64,000 nt of DNA from Prostheceraeus crozeri (lineage: Eukaryota > Platyhelminthes > Polycladida > Euryleptidae): NCBI GenBank assembly GCA_907163375.1, contig CAJQUW010015404.1:10001-74000 (forward strand), given 5' to 3'. The position numbers were made by a program, and so were the translations under genes. Every line of letters begins with the position of its first letter. The stretch's first letter is position 1. The notes beneath the pieces are model-generated. The model was not told the DNA's origin. It was given only the letters and a program-made list of their open reading frames with translations, and ran no database searches. Shown one piece after another: positions 51,713 through 63,032 of the stretch.

Positions 51713-54700
51713 GACGTCTCCTGAATGTGGTAGTGTGAGTTTAATTCTTTTGGGTGGAGGTATGTTTGTGTCAGGATGTCCATGTGGAAGAGATGTGTTA
51801 TGTCCTATCCATCACCTCTTATCCTCCCATGCTGAAAGCGCTCGTTTCTTGAACGTGTGCGTTTTCACGGTATGAACTTGAGATTTTAAGATTGTCATAT
51901 TGACAAACGTTATAGTTTTATTTTTATAGGCCTTCTTATAGGACCGATGTTTCATTTTGTGAACAATGGATTTTGATATACCTTTAGCACGCTTAATGCT
52001 ATCTGCACATTCTTTTAATTTCATGGAATACATTTTAGGACGGAGGAGAATCATTTCATCTATTTCCTTTCCTGCTGTTTCATCCTTAAAACAACCAAGT
52101 TTGGCTTTGTTTTGTATGGAATAGAGTGGATGAGTGGGACTGTAGTTAGATGTGTCGAAATATTTTTCTAATGACTTAGCTACATCATTAAAATTTAAAT
52201 CTTTTTGAGTGGTAATTCCTAAGAAGAAACTATCTGTATCACCACCCAGCAAGCGAACCTCTTTTACGAGAGGGGATGGTTTTAATATTTTGTAGAAGAG
52301 TTGATACATTTCAAGCTTGGAATAATCTAAAACGGCTTGTCCAATATAGATGGGTTTGCACAACTCAACTTCAGATTTTATCATTTTAACACCTACAAGA
52401 TCCTCATCGATGATGTCTCTATCAATGAAAAGAGGTGATGAGGTCAATTTGTGATATTTTTGATCATCAACGACTAGTTTGTAGTTCATACGTTTTCTAA
52501 CATCCTCCATGGTCTTTCCGAAAAGACTGTTATTCTTATATTTATAAAAATCCTTTTCAAAATTATTTTGGGCGAGTGCACGTTTTTGACTGTTACTATC
52601 TATGTAGGGTTTGAGGAAGGCTTTCTGTCTAAATTTGATGATGCGGTGAACTGACTTTAGAAGCATGCGCATTTCTAAATAGAATTTTAGTATGCAGAAG
52701 TGCACGAGATAATTTTTCTTATCATATTGGGTGAGTAAAAGTTTGCGGCATGGTTTGTATCTTGACTGTCCACACTCTCTTAAGTTATTATGAAATTGTG
52801 ACATGAATGGTGAAAACATATCTTCAGTCACTTCACCAGATTCAGGTGCGAGTGGGAAATCAGCAGTTTTATTTTTAATACTATTTGGATAAATCAAATC
52901 CACTTCAAAATAATATCCCCAATCACCTTCATCTGGAATCTTCAGGTTGTTTGAAGGGTTGGAGTAATACGCAAGCTCATCTTGATTTAACCAACTAAAC
53001 TCGGAATGAGGTAGTGGTTTAGACAGTGAACTATCATATAAATTATTTTGGTCATAGTACTTTAGGTGGATATGATCATCACCTACTGTTTTAGATTTTA
53101 TGTGATGTTTATTCACAAATGTGAGACCACCGCGTATTCCGCGCTCAAATATGTTATACATCTCCGGGTCTTGTAAGAGATGGATGGTCTCACCAGTCAT
53201 TTTAAAGGCTGATTTAAAGGACATGGCTGGTAGACTGACAAAGTGGACAGGATCTAATTTGTCTTCTTCTAAGGCCACGTCGAAATTCCTGAAAGACATC
53301 AGCCAGCAAAATGACATCTAATTCTAAGTGAGCGATCATATAATCACCAAACGTTTTACAATCAAATTTTAACCATGCCTCTAGAGCATGTTCATAATCT
53401 TCTACTGGACAATCTTGACCCGTCAAATTGTTTTGGAATTTGTGAATGGAAGGAAGGGTTGTTTCATTTAGTTTAGACATTGAGCTAAAATACGCATAGG
53501 GAAAGACTCCTTTGCGAGTGATTATTTCATCCGTTAAGTTTTGATAGTGTTTCTTCAAAGTTTGACTATGGGGAAGAAACTTGAGATTACGAACGAGAGA
53601 AGCTAGTGACGCTGACATGAATTGGAATGAATCTAAAAATTTTATTTCGAAGAAGACTGTCTTATTTTCTTTAGTTTTATCTACTGGTACTTTTGCTGTC
53701 ATTGCCATGAATTTTTCTCTCGTTTGCACTATTACATTAAACTGCCACGATTTCATCTGGCTCAACCCTCCTTTTATGAGCATATGACTGTCATAGCCCT
53801 TAAAGTTATGAAAAATGACGGGTAGTACACGACGTCTCAACCTAAGTGAAAAGTTACATTTGGAGCAGAGTGCGTTTCTAAATTTACCAGTGATGTGATC
53901 ATGATCACGCACTTTCTTAATTTCATCGTCATCAAGCGTTTTATGACATTTAGGAAAGGATGTGCAACTTTCAAATTTTTGTTTGTCTTCATCTGACATA
54001 TGTAGTGACGTACGCTGCAATTGGGAATCATATGATTGTTGAAATTTGGCAGCTCTATCGAGAAATTCTAGAAATTTTGAAATGCAATCTTCACCTTGCC
54101 AAGTATGCATTTTGTTTTGTCTATTCCTAAAGTGGTCATGCCATACTTCATAGCAGGATATGGCTGCTGGCTTGTGGATGATATCATCAATGTAGCATTC
54201 TATGTCTGCGTAAATGACATGCAGGGGACTTAATTCGTCACCATTATCCCTATGTGAAAATATTTTATCTTTGGGCATGCGTTCCATTTGTAATTTACGT
54301 CGCTTGCACCATTCATAGTGAGTTTCAAATTTATCTTTACTCCAAAAGGAGCGGATACAGCGGTCGCATACAAAATGTTCACCTCTTTTAGAGTGCTCCA
54401 AGTGAGTGTACAAGCGAGAGATTTTGGGTATACCACAGTAGTGCCATTCCTCGCTATCATCTTGTTTTACTAATAAGAGGTTGACTACACGTTCATAACA
54501 AGTTGAACGTGAATTATAGCGGGCACCCTTCAACCCCTTCTCCCACACGTGAACTACAATTTTAATCTGATTATGTTTTTCGAACGTTTCTACATCTTTG
54601 ATTTTCATGTTGTTACTATCACAACCTTCAAAGTCTAGTTCATCCTCCCACTGTCTATAGCTATAGGTGCGATCTCGATGCGCGTTGATATCATTATAGT

Positions 54701-55676
54701 GAAGGATGGATAGGACTGCATATTTGAAACACTGTGATTTGCAATCGACATTGATGACAGCTTTCTTATTATACAACGTTTTTGGTAGTTTAAATGTGCC
54801 TCGAGCTGCATGACTTTCTAATAGGGAAATTTTGAATATGGCTGAGTCCACACCATCAAAAATGAGAGCGCTGTCGCGTTGATTGAATTTATGTACATTT
54901 GATTTTAAACATTGAATGTGAAAATTTAGCTAAGACTCGCAGTCTACAACTTCGGTTGCGGAAGAGGAAGAAAGATGAAACTGTATTCTCTCCGTCACTT
55001 GACCCGTTTGAAAATCTATTTTAATATATTTTAGTTTGAGGTAGATGAGCGCCTTCATTCTAAAATTGTCTAAATTGTTGAAGAGCGCTTCGATAATGTT
55101 AGAATTTTGAAAGAGACACTCAGGAAAATCTACTTTTTGAGTATTGGACTCCATGCAGTAGTCGCGTACTAAATTATTATGTGAAACATTAATGAGGGAG
55201 ATGGTAGAGGTACCGTTGGTGTAGTGATCATTTGCATGCGTGTGTTGAAGTCTGTGCGAAGATCGCTGAAAGTGACTATCAAAAGAAAGAGGGCACAAAT
55301 CGCAAGGAAAGGAGATGTCATCGTCAGAATCAACTTCACCTCCGGAGATTGATGCCGCTTTGCGTTGACACACACGTTGTTTGATGTGTCGAAGGAGACT
55401 GTGCTTCCTTGTAAACATATGTCCGCAGTCGGCACATTCCCACTCGTTGCCTTGTCGCGAGAGTCCTGAGCTGCAACTAACATCACCTGAAAGAGAAATC
55501 ATTCTATCATCTCTGTTTAAGTCTCAGTGTATTGTTACAACCTACCTTCACTCAACAACTCTAAACTTTCCTCAAGAAGGGAGGGCGTTGGTGATGAAGT
55601 AGATGCCTGAAATTGAGGAAGATGCTATTAGCCACATGTTTGAGGGAGATGAGAGAGGAAATCTTCAACTTACCAT
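51713..55676 (-). pseudogene. polB: protein-primed family B DNA polymerase with zinc fingers (copy B, broken)
   Basis: The first exon is only the ATG at 55676-55674; the second begins at 55606 (ASTSSPTPSLLEESLELLSQ). Two C2H2-like fingers (CADCGHMFTRKHSLLRHIKQRV; CDLCPLSFDSHFQRSSH) precede the polymerase. Motifs: YADIECYID, KVRDHDHITGKFR, FHNFKGYDSH, YDQNNLY (motif A), NNSLFGKTMEDV (motif B), GGDTDSFFLG (motif C). A Polinton replication enzyme of about 1200 residues. Fewer breaks than A. Confidence 0.93.
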
Positions 55677-55818
55677 TTCAAAGAAATTATGTTTAAGGTT
55701 GATTCTTCAACAAGATAGAGACTTCACTCAAATAATACGTCTCAAATTTGGAATTTACTAGAGAACAGTTCACTTACACGTCTCAAAGACAGAGTGAAAT
55801 GACACGGATGTCACTTTA

Positions 55819-55866
55819 CATATATACTTTCATATTCATCATTCATTGGCTGTTCATTCTGATTGG
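55819..55866 (-). promoter_or_regulatory. CCAAT-CCAAT-TATA promoter of the PolB gene (copy B)
   Basis: On the minus strand CCAAT boxes start at 55866 and 55849 and TATATATG at 55826, again 17 and 23 bp apart. The downstream element seen in A is not recognisable here. Confidence 0.7.
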
Positions 55867-55923
55867 TTGCTTGTTTATACTTAAGAATTAGAAAACATTT
55901 CAAAGTTATTATTCACAGTCAAC

Positions 55924-56371
55924 ATGACAAGCCCTCCGACAACACCGAACACAGAATTCTCTTCTCCATGCTCATCACCAAAGGCGCTCGTTGCACCAAA
56001 CGCTCCAACGAAGGGGAAGGTGGAGAAAATATACCGACTCGACAATATCAGAAAGTTGTCATTACCAGCGGACGACGAAGAGGAGAGTGTATGCGAGAAG
56101 GAGTGTCCCGACTTAACAGGCGTGAGGTGGAAGTATCTGCAGTACGATACTGATGATGTGATGGAGATCACCAGCACGAAATTCCTCCACCAATTATGGG
56201 AATGGTACACCCCTAACTCCCAGCCACGAACTATGGCGGAGTGGGAGTACATCGACAAAGTGAGGCTCGCGGTAGAAGAACGATTGAAGAAAGTGAACTG
56301 TTTTTGAGATCTATGTGAAGTCAGACTCTGGGACGATATTGACGATGAAGACCTTTTGAAATACATGCCAT
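55924..56371 (+). pseudogene. acidic Polinton accessory protein (copy B)
   Basis: MTSPPTTPNTEFSSPCSSPK start, then LDNIRKLSLPADDEEE, LTGVRWKYLQYD, a Trp-rich helical part (LWEWYTPNSQPRTMAEW) and an acidic end. About 145 residues, divergent from PolB. Family unknown. Broken near its end. Confidence 0.55.
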
Positions 56372-56945
56372 AATAAATTTTTATTTCGTATTATCTTTGC
56401 TTTCATACTGACTTACTTGAATGGGGCTTCATTGGATGATTTAACCATGTACACTTTTTCATTTGGAAATAGTAGCACGCTTAGTTTAACTTGTAAATCT
56501 TATAACATTTCATACGGGTGATGATGGTAGTTGAAATAGTGTCAAATAAAATTAAGATAGCTAACACTTCTGATACAGGGATAGCAATCGACTGCGATCC
56601 ATGTGTAAAGAGCTTGTTAGACTACGGATGGGCTTAAGTGGATGATTTAACCATGTATACTTTTTCATTTGGAAATAGTAGCACGCTTAGTCTAACTTGT
56701 AAATCTTATAACATTTCATATGGGCAATGATGGTAGCTGAAATAGTGTCAAATAAAATTAAGATAGCTTACACTTCTGATACAGGGATAGCAATCGACTG
56801 CAATCCATGTGTAAAGAGCTTGTTAGACTACGGAAGAGAGAAGTGTGTTATGTTGCGTGTGGCGCGTGAGTGTCCTCCCATTTCATTCCATTCATCAATT
56901 CGTCTCATTGATAGAGACAGGTAGAACTCATGGTTCTCATAACGT
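56372..56945. repeat. intergenic spacer with 206-bp tandem duplication (copy B)
   Basis: Two tandem units, 56434-56639 and 56640 to about 56843, starting GGATGATTTAACCATGTA and ending near AGCTTGTTAGACTACGGA, about 95% identical. A has one copy at 4820-5030. No gene seen. Confidence 0.8.
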
Positions 56946-57332
56946 ATGCAATGGAAAGTTTTAGGCAACCTTCGACAGTTGGCTAAATGTCACCCTGGCG
57001 CGAATGCATACTACGTTGAGACAGAGGCAATCACTTGCAAACATGACGCAGAGAGGTTTAACAAGATTGACCATTGCCGAATGTCCCTTGCGGTATACAT
57101 AGCTACGGGTTTCACCGCCGCCCTTTACAGGAACGCCCGTCGAAAGGAAGTATTACACCGAACTTCATTTGCAACGTTCAAGTTGACTGATAGCAGATTC
57201 AACTTAATGATAGTATTCGCCAGTCGTCTGAAGACTGCCCAGGGCAAACCGCGTGGAGGTTCTATCATGTCTTGCCCCATGGTGGCCCTTATGAGGGCCG
57301 GTGGTTCGTTCTCGGGGGGAGTGAGAAGTTGA
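56946..57332 (+). CDS. conserved Polinton accessory protein, 128 residues (copy B)
   Basis: MQWKVLGNLRQLAKCHPG, then TCKHDAERFNKIDHCRM (Cys/His cluster), YIATGFTAALYRNARRKE and a Gly/Arg-rich tail. Same gene as 4315-4698 in A. Unknown family; no signal peptide. Its 3' half is duplicated at 57730-57880. Confidence 0.55.
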   Translation: MQWKVLGNLRQLAKCHPGANAYYVETEAITCKHDAERFNKIDHCRMSLAVYIATGFTAALYRNARRKEVLHRTSFATFKLTDSRFNLMIVFASRLKTAQGKPRGGSIMSCPMVALMRAGGSFSGGVRS

Positions 57333-57880
57333 CTATTGGCTTGAATAGTCAATAGGTATGAAAGTTAGGTTCTCGTATATCCTATACCGCCTAAGTCGTG
57401 CCGGTGCATCTGACACATTTCGGATGCGGGTGGTATTAGGAGTCCACACCTCATCCGTCCAAACGATCTTGATCTTCCCCTTCTTCTCACACTCCTTCTC
57501 ATCCTCTTCATCCCACTCGTCGAGTATGATGAAGTCGGGAATGGTGTTGTTTTCATCCCACTCGTCGAGGATGATGAAGTCGGGAATGGTACTAGCAGGA
57601 GATGTTGCTTCCATCGTGACTTAAAATTGAATGAGAAGCGCTACAATCTTCTGGCTTATATAGGGTTTTCAACAATGAATTGATCAACAGCGAATCAGAA
57701 TGCTTCAGGGATAGCAATCGACTGCATAACGTTCAAGTTGACTGATAGCAGATTCAACTTAATGATAGTATTCGCCAGTCTGAAGACTGCTCAGGGCAAA
57801 CCTCGTGGAGGTTCTATCATGTCTTGCCCCTAGGTGGCCCTTAAGAGAGCCGTTGGTTCGTTCTCGGGAGTGACGTGATG
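57170..57880. repeat. direct repeats flanking a variable accessory slot (copy B)
   Basis: About 150 bp repeated at 57170-57320 and 57725-57880. The second copy is preceded by CAGGGATAGCAATCGACTGC (57708-57727), a 20-mer that also occurs at 56574 and 56782 in the spacer, so its edge is a recombination joint. Confidence 0.75.
57333..57614 (-). CDS. acidic 93-residue protein with internal duplication (copy B slot gene)
   Basis: MEATSPAS, then IPDFIILDEWDENNT and IPDFIILDEWDEEDE, an exact-looking 15-residue (45-bp) tandem duplication, then KECEKKGKIKIVWTDEV. A TATA box (CTATATAAG, minus strand, near 57655) lies about 40 bp upstream of the ATG. Replaces the unrelated small gene found between the same repeats in A. 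The repeat of short hydrophobic-acidic LDEW motifs could be a docking or transactivation motif; function unknown. Looks whole. Confidence 0.55.
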   Translation of the reverse strand: MEATSPASTIPDFIILDEWDENNTIPDFIILDEWDEEDEKECEKKGKIKIVWTDEVWTPNTTRIRNVSDAPARLRRYRIYENLTFIPIDYSSQ

Positions 57881-57949
57881 GGGTGGTGAAGGCAAGGAAA
57901 AGATCTGCAATGAAAATGATATGTATTAGAATGGGATATACTATCTTAT

Positions 57950-59182
57950 TTGCTTTTCACTTACCAAGTTAGCCATCCTTAGGCAGTCTCGCGCGTTTCC
58001 TAACAGAAAAGGCGGTTAAGTGGCCACGCATCCGGAGTGTGGCGTGGAGACACTTCTTCTGTGGATGGACGTTATAACAAATTATAGACTCATCTAAGTC
58101 TTTGTTGACTATGACCTGGCCGTCCAAATGATTATCCCGAATAGGGATGTGAAACTCAAACAACCTATCCTCATTCAAACGATTTCACTCAACCCTCATG
58201 CGCTCCAACTTCTCAAACGCCTGTCTCTCATCACCCCGCCGAGCCACATTCCTCTCCAACTCAACATTCCTCGCTCTCAACACAGTCATCTCCTTCATCA
58301 TCTCCTCAAACTTCGCTTCTGCATCTCTCATTCTTCTCTCTGCAGCACTCGCCCTCTTTTCACAGTCATCATTCTTCTCTTCAAACTCTCGCGTCTTCTT
58401 CAAATCTGTCACACTACGCCTCATTCGAATATTCTCATCCGCTATCTCATTCGACTTCAGTTCCTTCTTTTTCAACTCATCCAACTCATTCACGACTTCA
58501 TTCTTCACCATCTTCAAACTCTCATACTTATTTATCAACAAATCATGCGCCATCATGCGCCATCTGCTGCGACATATGCTTCTTCTCTTCATCCTTCAAA
58601 CACCTCGCCGACTGCACACGAATCCCACCACTCTTCACTTTTGGGGAAGATGAGCTCTGCGGGGGGTCCTCAACAACTATGTTGGACACCTCCGAGGAAG
58701 AAGAGCTCAACTTCCTCGCACGCTTCCTCATACGCTCCCTATCTAAATCCACATCATCCTCATCATCACTCTCAAGCACTCTTTCGCTCAATTTCAACCT
58801 CCAACGAAGCAACTGCTTTCGCCAACTCATCATTCTCAAGAACATTCTCCACCTTGCCGTCTCGCTCTATCGCCAACATTCGCTCCCTCTCTTCAACAAT
58901 CAACTGTGTGAATCTCAGGTCATTCACCAAACCTTCACTACAATCTGTATGCACTCGGTAAAACTTCACCTAATCCTCAACTCCCTTCAACACCCTACAC
59001 TTCATACACCCAACCCTACTCAGGATCATCATGTGGTCAGTGCCCGCCTTCTTAACATGTGCTTTGGCGTCCGCACTGCGATTGATTCGCCCACATATAC
59101 ACATTTTTATATGGAACTTCGAGTCTTGTCGTTTGCCATGGTTAACTGTAAGATAATGAAATTTGTATAAGTTTTGAATCAT
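57950..59182 (-). pseudogene. Cys-motif and coiled-coil protein (copy B, broken)
   Basis: Pieces on the minus strand in order: MIQNLYKFHYLTVN...CICGRINRSADAKAHVKKAG and CMKCRVL (zinc-like), VNDLRFTQLIVEERERMLAIERDG, Ser-rich SSSSSEVSNIVVEDPPQ, a long coiled coil (ADENIRMRRSVTDL, AERRMRDAEAKFEEMMKEM) and a C-terminal FEFHIPIRDNHLDGQVIVN domain followed by a GTAAGTG splice-like donor near 57967. Coiled-coil DNA-binding accessory proteins of large DNA viruses have a similar build, but I cannot name the family. Several breaks. Confidence 0.55.
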
Positions 59183-60049
59183 GTAGTACAGTCATATTCC
59201 TAAAGCATTACACTTAGTGACGAATTATAGATTTGAGTGTAGTGAGTGGCACTCGATCCTGTCGACAGCCCGAAGGCCTTGTACTGATCACTAGGGAAGT
59301 GAAAGATCTTCCCCGATACCCGCTATTTACAGCTTAAGACATCATTGTCACTGCCCCGAAGTGATAACAGCAACGCCGAGTCAAAGGTAGTGATCAGTAG
59401 CTGGGATCTAACCCCTCAAAGCTGCCTTAGACTTAGTTAAATTTCAAATCTGATAGCAGATTTGAACTCAGCATACTTGAAAACCTTAGACTACATGTTA
59501 AAACTTTGAAAAAACTGAAAATTAAGAATTTTTAAAAAATTCCGCATTTTACTGCTCATACTACTTTTAAAAAATTTATCAGTAGTAAACACATAATCAA
59601 ACTCTATCACACAAACTTTGAAGTAAGAAGATAGCTTGCCTACGTCAAAAGATAGAGTCCTTTGAAACACCCGATATCGGGAGCTCAGAGCGACGACCGT
59701 CGCTTACCTCGTCTTTCGATGAAGTGATCAGACTTACGTTGCCGGGGGTTTATATATGCTCGGAAGAAAACTTAAAATGGCTCTATCTCCGAAAGTGTTC
59801 ATCGTAGCGACATGCGGTTTGTTGCAAACGAATCGTCTCATTATTCTCTATCATATGACACCTGAAGCATTCTCATGTGACCACGGGAAGTTGGTCGGTC
59901 AGCACATGGCCATGTAACATGCCACAAGTGAAAAAATTCCTAAGTGTGGGAGCTCCAGTGTGGTGAAAATTTTGAAAAATGTTTAGCTTCCGAATTTCAA
60001 TCTGGGACCCTCACCAAAACTTTTTTCATCACTTTTCACTGACCCCCCT
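59183..60049. promoter_or_regulatory. long leader/promoter region at the right end of Polinton B
   Basis: No coding region. A minus-strand TATA box (ATATATAAACC near 59750) could drive the coiled-coil gene through a 560-base leader, perhaps with an intron. Its wording is close to GTATATAAACC of the A slot gene. The part near 59225-59400 matches 1580-1740 in A. Confidence 0.45.
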
Positions 60050-60452
60050 ACCGTTCAGAGAAATTTGATGAAAAATGTTTTGGTAAAGGTCCCAGGTCGA
60101 AATGCGATACTTTGGAAAAATTTTCAAAATTTTGTCCATACTAAGTGGCTCTGACACTTAGGATTTTTTCAGGTGAGCTCCGACATTCCACCCTCTCAAC
60201 CTGGCCGGCACACCACGGCAACCTGGAGAGCGCATCACAAACCACCTCTCGCTACGTCGTCGGTCCAGAGGGGGGGACGTCAGACTCGAAGCAACACGGT
60301 GGCGGACCACGACCAACTCGTCTGAGAGGAGGGGGGGACGTCAGACTCGAAGCAACACGGCGACGGACGACGGCCGACTCGTCTGACAGGGGGGGGGCGT
60401 CAGCGACGGCGGCGATCTTGCGCGGTGCAGTGGTGGAGTTTTACTTACTACT
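60050..60452. repeat. right terminal inverted repeat of Polinton B
   Basis: Complement of 38559-39000, about 96% identical by eye, ending ...TTACTTACTACT. The open frame that crosses it into the transposase (from 60145) is a read-through of repeat DNA, not a gene start. Confidence 0.88.
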
Positions 60453-60458
60453 AACGTT

Positions 60459-62124
60459 TTCACTAAGCAATATGGGTGTGCAGGCTATTAAGAGTCACTT
60501 GAAATCGTCTGTTCATTTGAAAGCAACACTAGTAGTAAAGAATCAACGGAAAATAGATTCGGCTTTTCCATCGACTACTCAGAAATCCTCCAGTGATCAG
60601 GCATTACCACCAGCTGATGAGACATTGAATTCGGCTAGTTCAACTAAGTCATTAACTACCAGTGAAAGATCGAGAGCAACACCTGATGGTCCTCTCTATG
60701 TTAAAGATGGTGTCATGCAGGCAGAGATCTTGTGGTGTTTGAAAATAGTGTACAGTAGTTTGTCTTATCGAAGTACCGAAGAAATTTCAAAATTGTTGGC
60801 AACAATGTTTCCAGATAGCGATATCACTAAGCAATTTTCACTTGGTCGTTATAAAGTAGCCTACCCCATCACGTATGGTAAAGCACCTATATTCAAAGAG
60901 ATGTTGTTGTCTGAGATTCTGAAAGCCAATGAGTACGTGACTTGCATTGACGAAGCACTCAACCGCATTGCACAACAAAGTCAAATGGACATAATTGTGC
61001 GATTCTGGAATTCGCATTTGAATAAAGTTTCTGTTCGTTATCTCAATTCTGTTTTTTAAGCAGGTGTTCTGCTTCGGATCTTATGTCGGGATTGAAAGAA
61101 GGCCTTTTTCAATTACCGCTTTGTAAGTTGCTACAGTTGTCACTTGATGGGCCCACCGTTAACCAAAAGTTGTTGAGAGACTTGTTAAGAGAAGTTGCTG
61201 AAAATCCGGATGACCTCAAATTTGTCGATGTAGGCACTTGTGGTCTTCATATCAACAGTGGAGCCTTCCAGACTGGTCATAAAGAATCTGGCCGGAATAT
61301 AAATGGTTTCGTAAGAAACATCTATCATATGTTTAAGGACTGTCCATCTCGGCGTGCATCGTTTAAAGATGTAACTGGTTGTGATCTTTTTCCATTGAAG
61401 TTCTGTGTAGTAAGGTGGATTGAAAATGCTGATGTAGCCGCAAGAGCAATCGAGATTTACCCTCATTTGGTAGAGTGGTTTAAAGAGGTGAAAGTTTCGA
61501 CTCAGTTGTATGAAACCATTGAGTCAGTTGCATAACCAAATTCTTATCGCTGAATTGCACTTCAAATCTGTCGCATTGCAGATAGAACCATTTTTGACAA
61601 AGTTTCATTCTCCTAAACCAATGTTTCCATTTTTGCATGAGCATCTTGATCGACTCATCAGAGACCTCATGAAACGCTTCATAAAACCTGAAGTTATGAA
61701 TTCATTGACAAGCTTCCGAAAACTTTCAGCTGTTGATATTTCTTTGAAAAGTGATGCTTTATTGTTTCAACCTGACGTTGGGTTTTGTGCTAACAAGGCA
61801 CTTAAACACTTGCAGCAACGCCAGAAAAATCAGTTTTACGGCGATTGTAAGATATTTCTGTCTGCCCTTGTCAGAAAGTTTCTTGAGCGATGTCCATTAC
61901 ATTTTCCAATCGTGCGTGCAAGTGCATTGCCTCCATCTTGCATACAAGCCAGTAAATCTTCATGTCTTACTCGAATGCAGATATTGCTAGAATGTTTAGT
62001 AGAAGCCAACCGCGTTTTTGAAGAAATTGCAGATAAAGCAAAGCAGCAATATTCCAATCTTCTTGAGGATATCATTTTCGGTGAGAAGGTGAATGCCTAT
62101 GAAGCCAATTCTGAAAGACGATGA
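60459..62124 (+). pseudogene. hAT-like transposase, main part
   Basis: Resumes at the Polinton junction with TFSLSNMGVQAIKSHLKSSVH, the second half of a BED finger. Then come a linker, KYKVAYPITYGKAP-like segment, LCKLLQLSLDGPTVNQKLL, the CPSRRASFKDVTGCDLFPLKFC block, RWIENADVAARAIEIYPHLVEW, and a C-terminal part with FLHEHLDRLIRDLMKRFIKP, DVGFCANKALKHL and ERCPLHFPIVRASALPP. These are the landmarks of a widespread BED-finger hAT-like family. Two frame changes (near 61055 and 61520) show that it is dead. Confidence 0.7.
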
Positions 62125-62144
62125 TTTTTTATACTGAGGCCATT

Positions 62145-63032
62145 AGTAGTAAGCAAGTGACAAGTGACAAACACTCGACCGGCGCCCCCCCCTCTGGAAC
62201 GGTAGAGTGTCGTGGTCGGCCGCCGTGGTGCTTCGTGTCTGAGTCCCCCCCCCCTCTGGAACGACAGAGGTTGTGGTCTGTCGTGGTGTGCCGTCCAGGT
62301 GGGTTTACGTTCACAACATGTTCGCTGACTCCCCCCCCTCGAAAACGACAGAGTGTGAGACTCGGGTGAGTTGGTCCGACCGCCTGGTTGACGTGGGCGA
62401 CCGTCCAGGTTGACGTGGGCGACCGTCTAGGTTGACGTGGGCGACCGTCTAGGTTGACGTGGGCGACCGTCTAGGTTGACGTGGGCGACCGTCTAGGTTG
62501 TCGTGGATGGTGAAATGGCTGCCAGATTCGGATTCAGCGTAAAATTCTGCATCGGTAGGGTGAGTTTCAAGGCAATCGACGAGAAAAAAATTTTTCTTCA
62601 AAATTTTAACAGAGTTAGAATTTGGGACGTTTTGGTGTGTAGCGCCCAAACGAAGCATCGGATGAGAAAACGGAGGCCAGATTCGGATTCAGCGTGAAAT
62701 TCTGCATCGGTAGGGTGAGTTTCAAGTCAATCGGAGAGAAAAATTTTCGCTGACGTCCCCCCCCCTCTGGACAGCTTGCTTCGATTTTGGCTTCCAGTGG
62801 ACGGATTTTGTCGTGCGATAGCTCGTTTGAAAGCTAAGAGTGAGACAAATTCAGTAAAAGAATCGGCTTGTTCCTATCTGTCTTCGTTTAGATGTGAGAC
62901 GCCATTTAAGATTTTGGGAGATAGTCGAAAAACGACAGAGTTAGAATTTTGGACGTTTTGGGCTCCAGCGTTAGAACGAAGCATTGGATGGGAAAACGGA
63001 GGCCAGATTTGGAATCAGCTTGATGTTATTGT
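62145..63032. repeat. terminal and subterminal repeats of Polinton C
   Basis: The outer 350 bp resemble A, not B: GTGTCGTGGTCGGCCGCCGT and TGACTCCCCCCC modules. Five perfect or near-perfect units of a 22-bp minisatellite (GGTTGACGTGGGCGACCGTC plus CA or TA) lie at 62386-62495, where A has two. Inner blocks repeat AAAACGGAGGCCAGATTCGG and AAAACGACAGAGTTAGAATT twice. Confidence 0.85.

Larger units (their letters stand above)
38559..60452 (+). mobile_element. Polinton (Maverick) copy B, both ends present, broken
   Basis: 21.9 kb with inverted termini AGTAGTAAGTAAAACTCC and its complement, flanked by 6-bp duplications. It carries the full Polinton core (PolB, integrase, ATPase, protease, capsid, basic virion protein) plus accessory genes. 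Capsid, protease, basic protein, ATPase, TBP-like, S2 and terminal genes are open, while I estimate about ten breaks spread over polymerase, integrase and others. Terminal repeats match at about 96% by eye, so the insertion is fairly young. It interrupts the hAT-like transposase. Confidence 0.95.
37360..62144 (+). mobile_element. hAT-like DNA transposon, split by Polintons B and C
   Basis: The left end is CAGGGTGCCCGCGACCTGG at 37360, a CAGGG-type hAT terminus, followed by several AACCTGGAAAAACCTG subterminal repeats to about 37470. A BED-type zinc-finger transposase starts near 38450 and resumes at 60459 after Polinton B. Polinton C sits at 62145, just past the last transposase ORF, so the right end lies outside the window. 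Without the Polintons it is more than 2.9 kb long. Confidence 0.65.

Noticed and set aside
60145-60458. ORF start at 60145 continuous with the transposase
   Set aside because: Terminal-repeat read-through; the same translated repeat appears on the other strand at 38549-38905.
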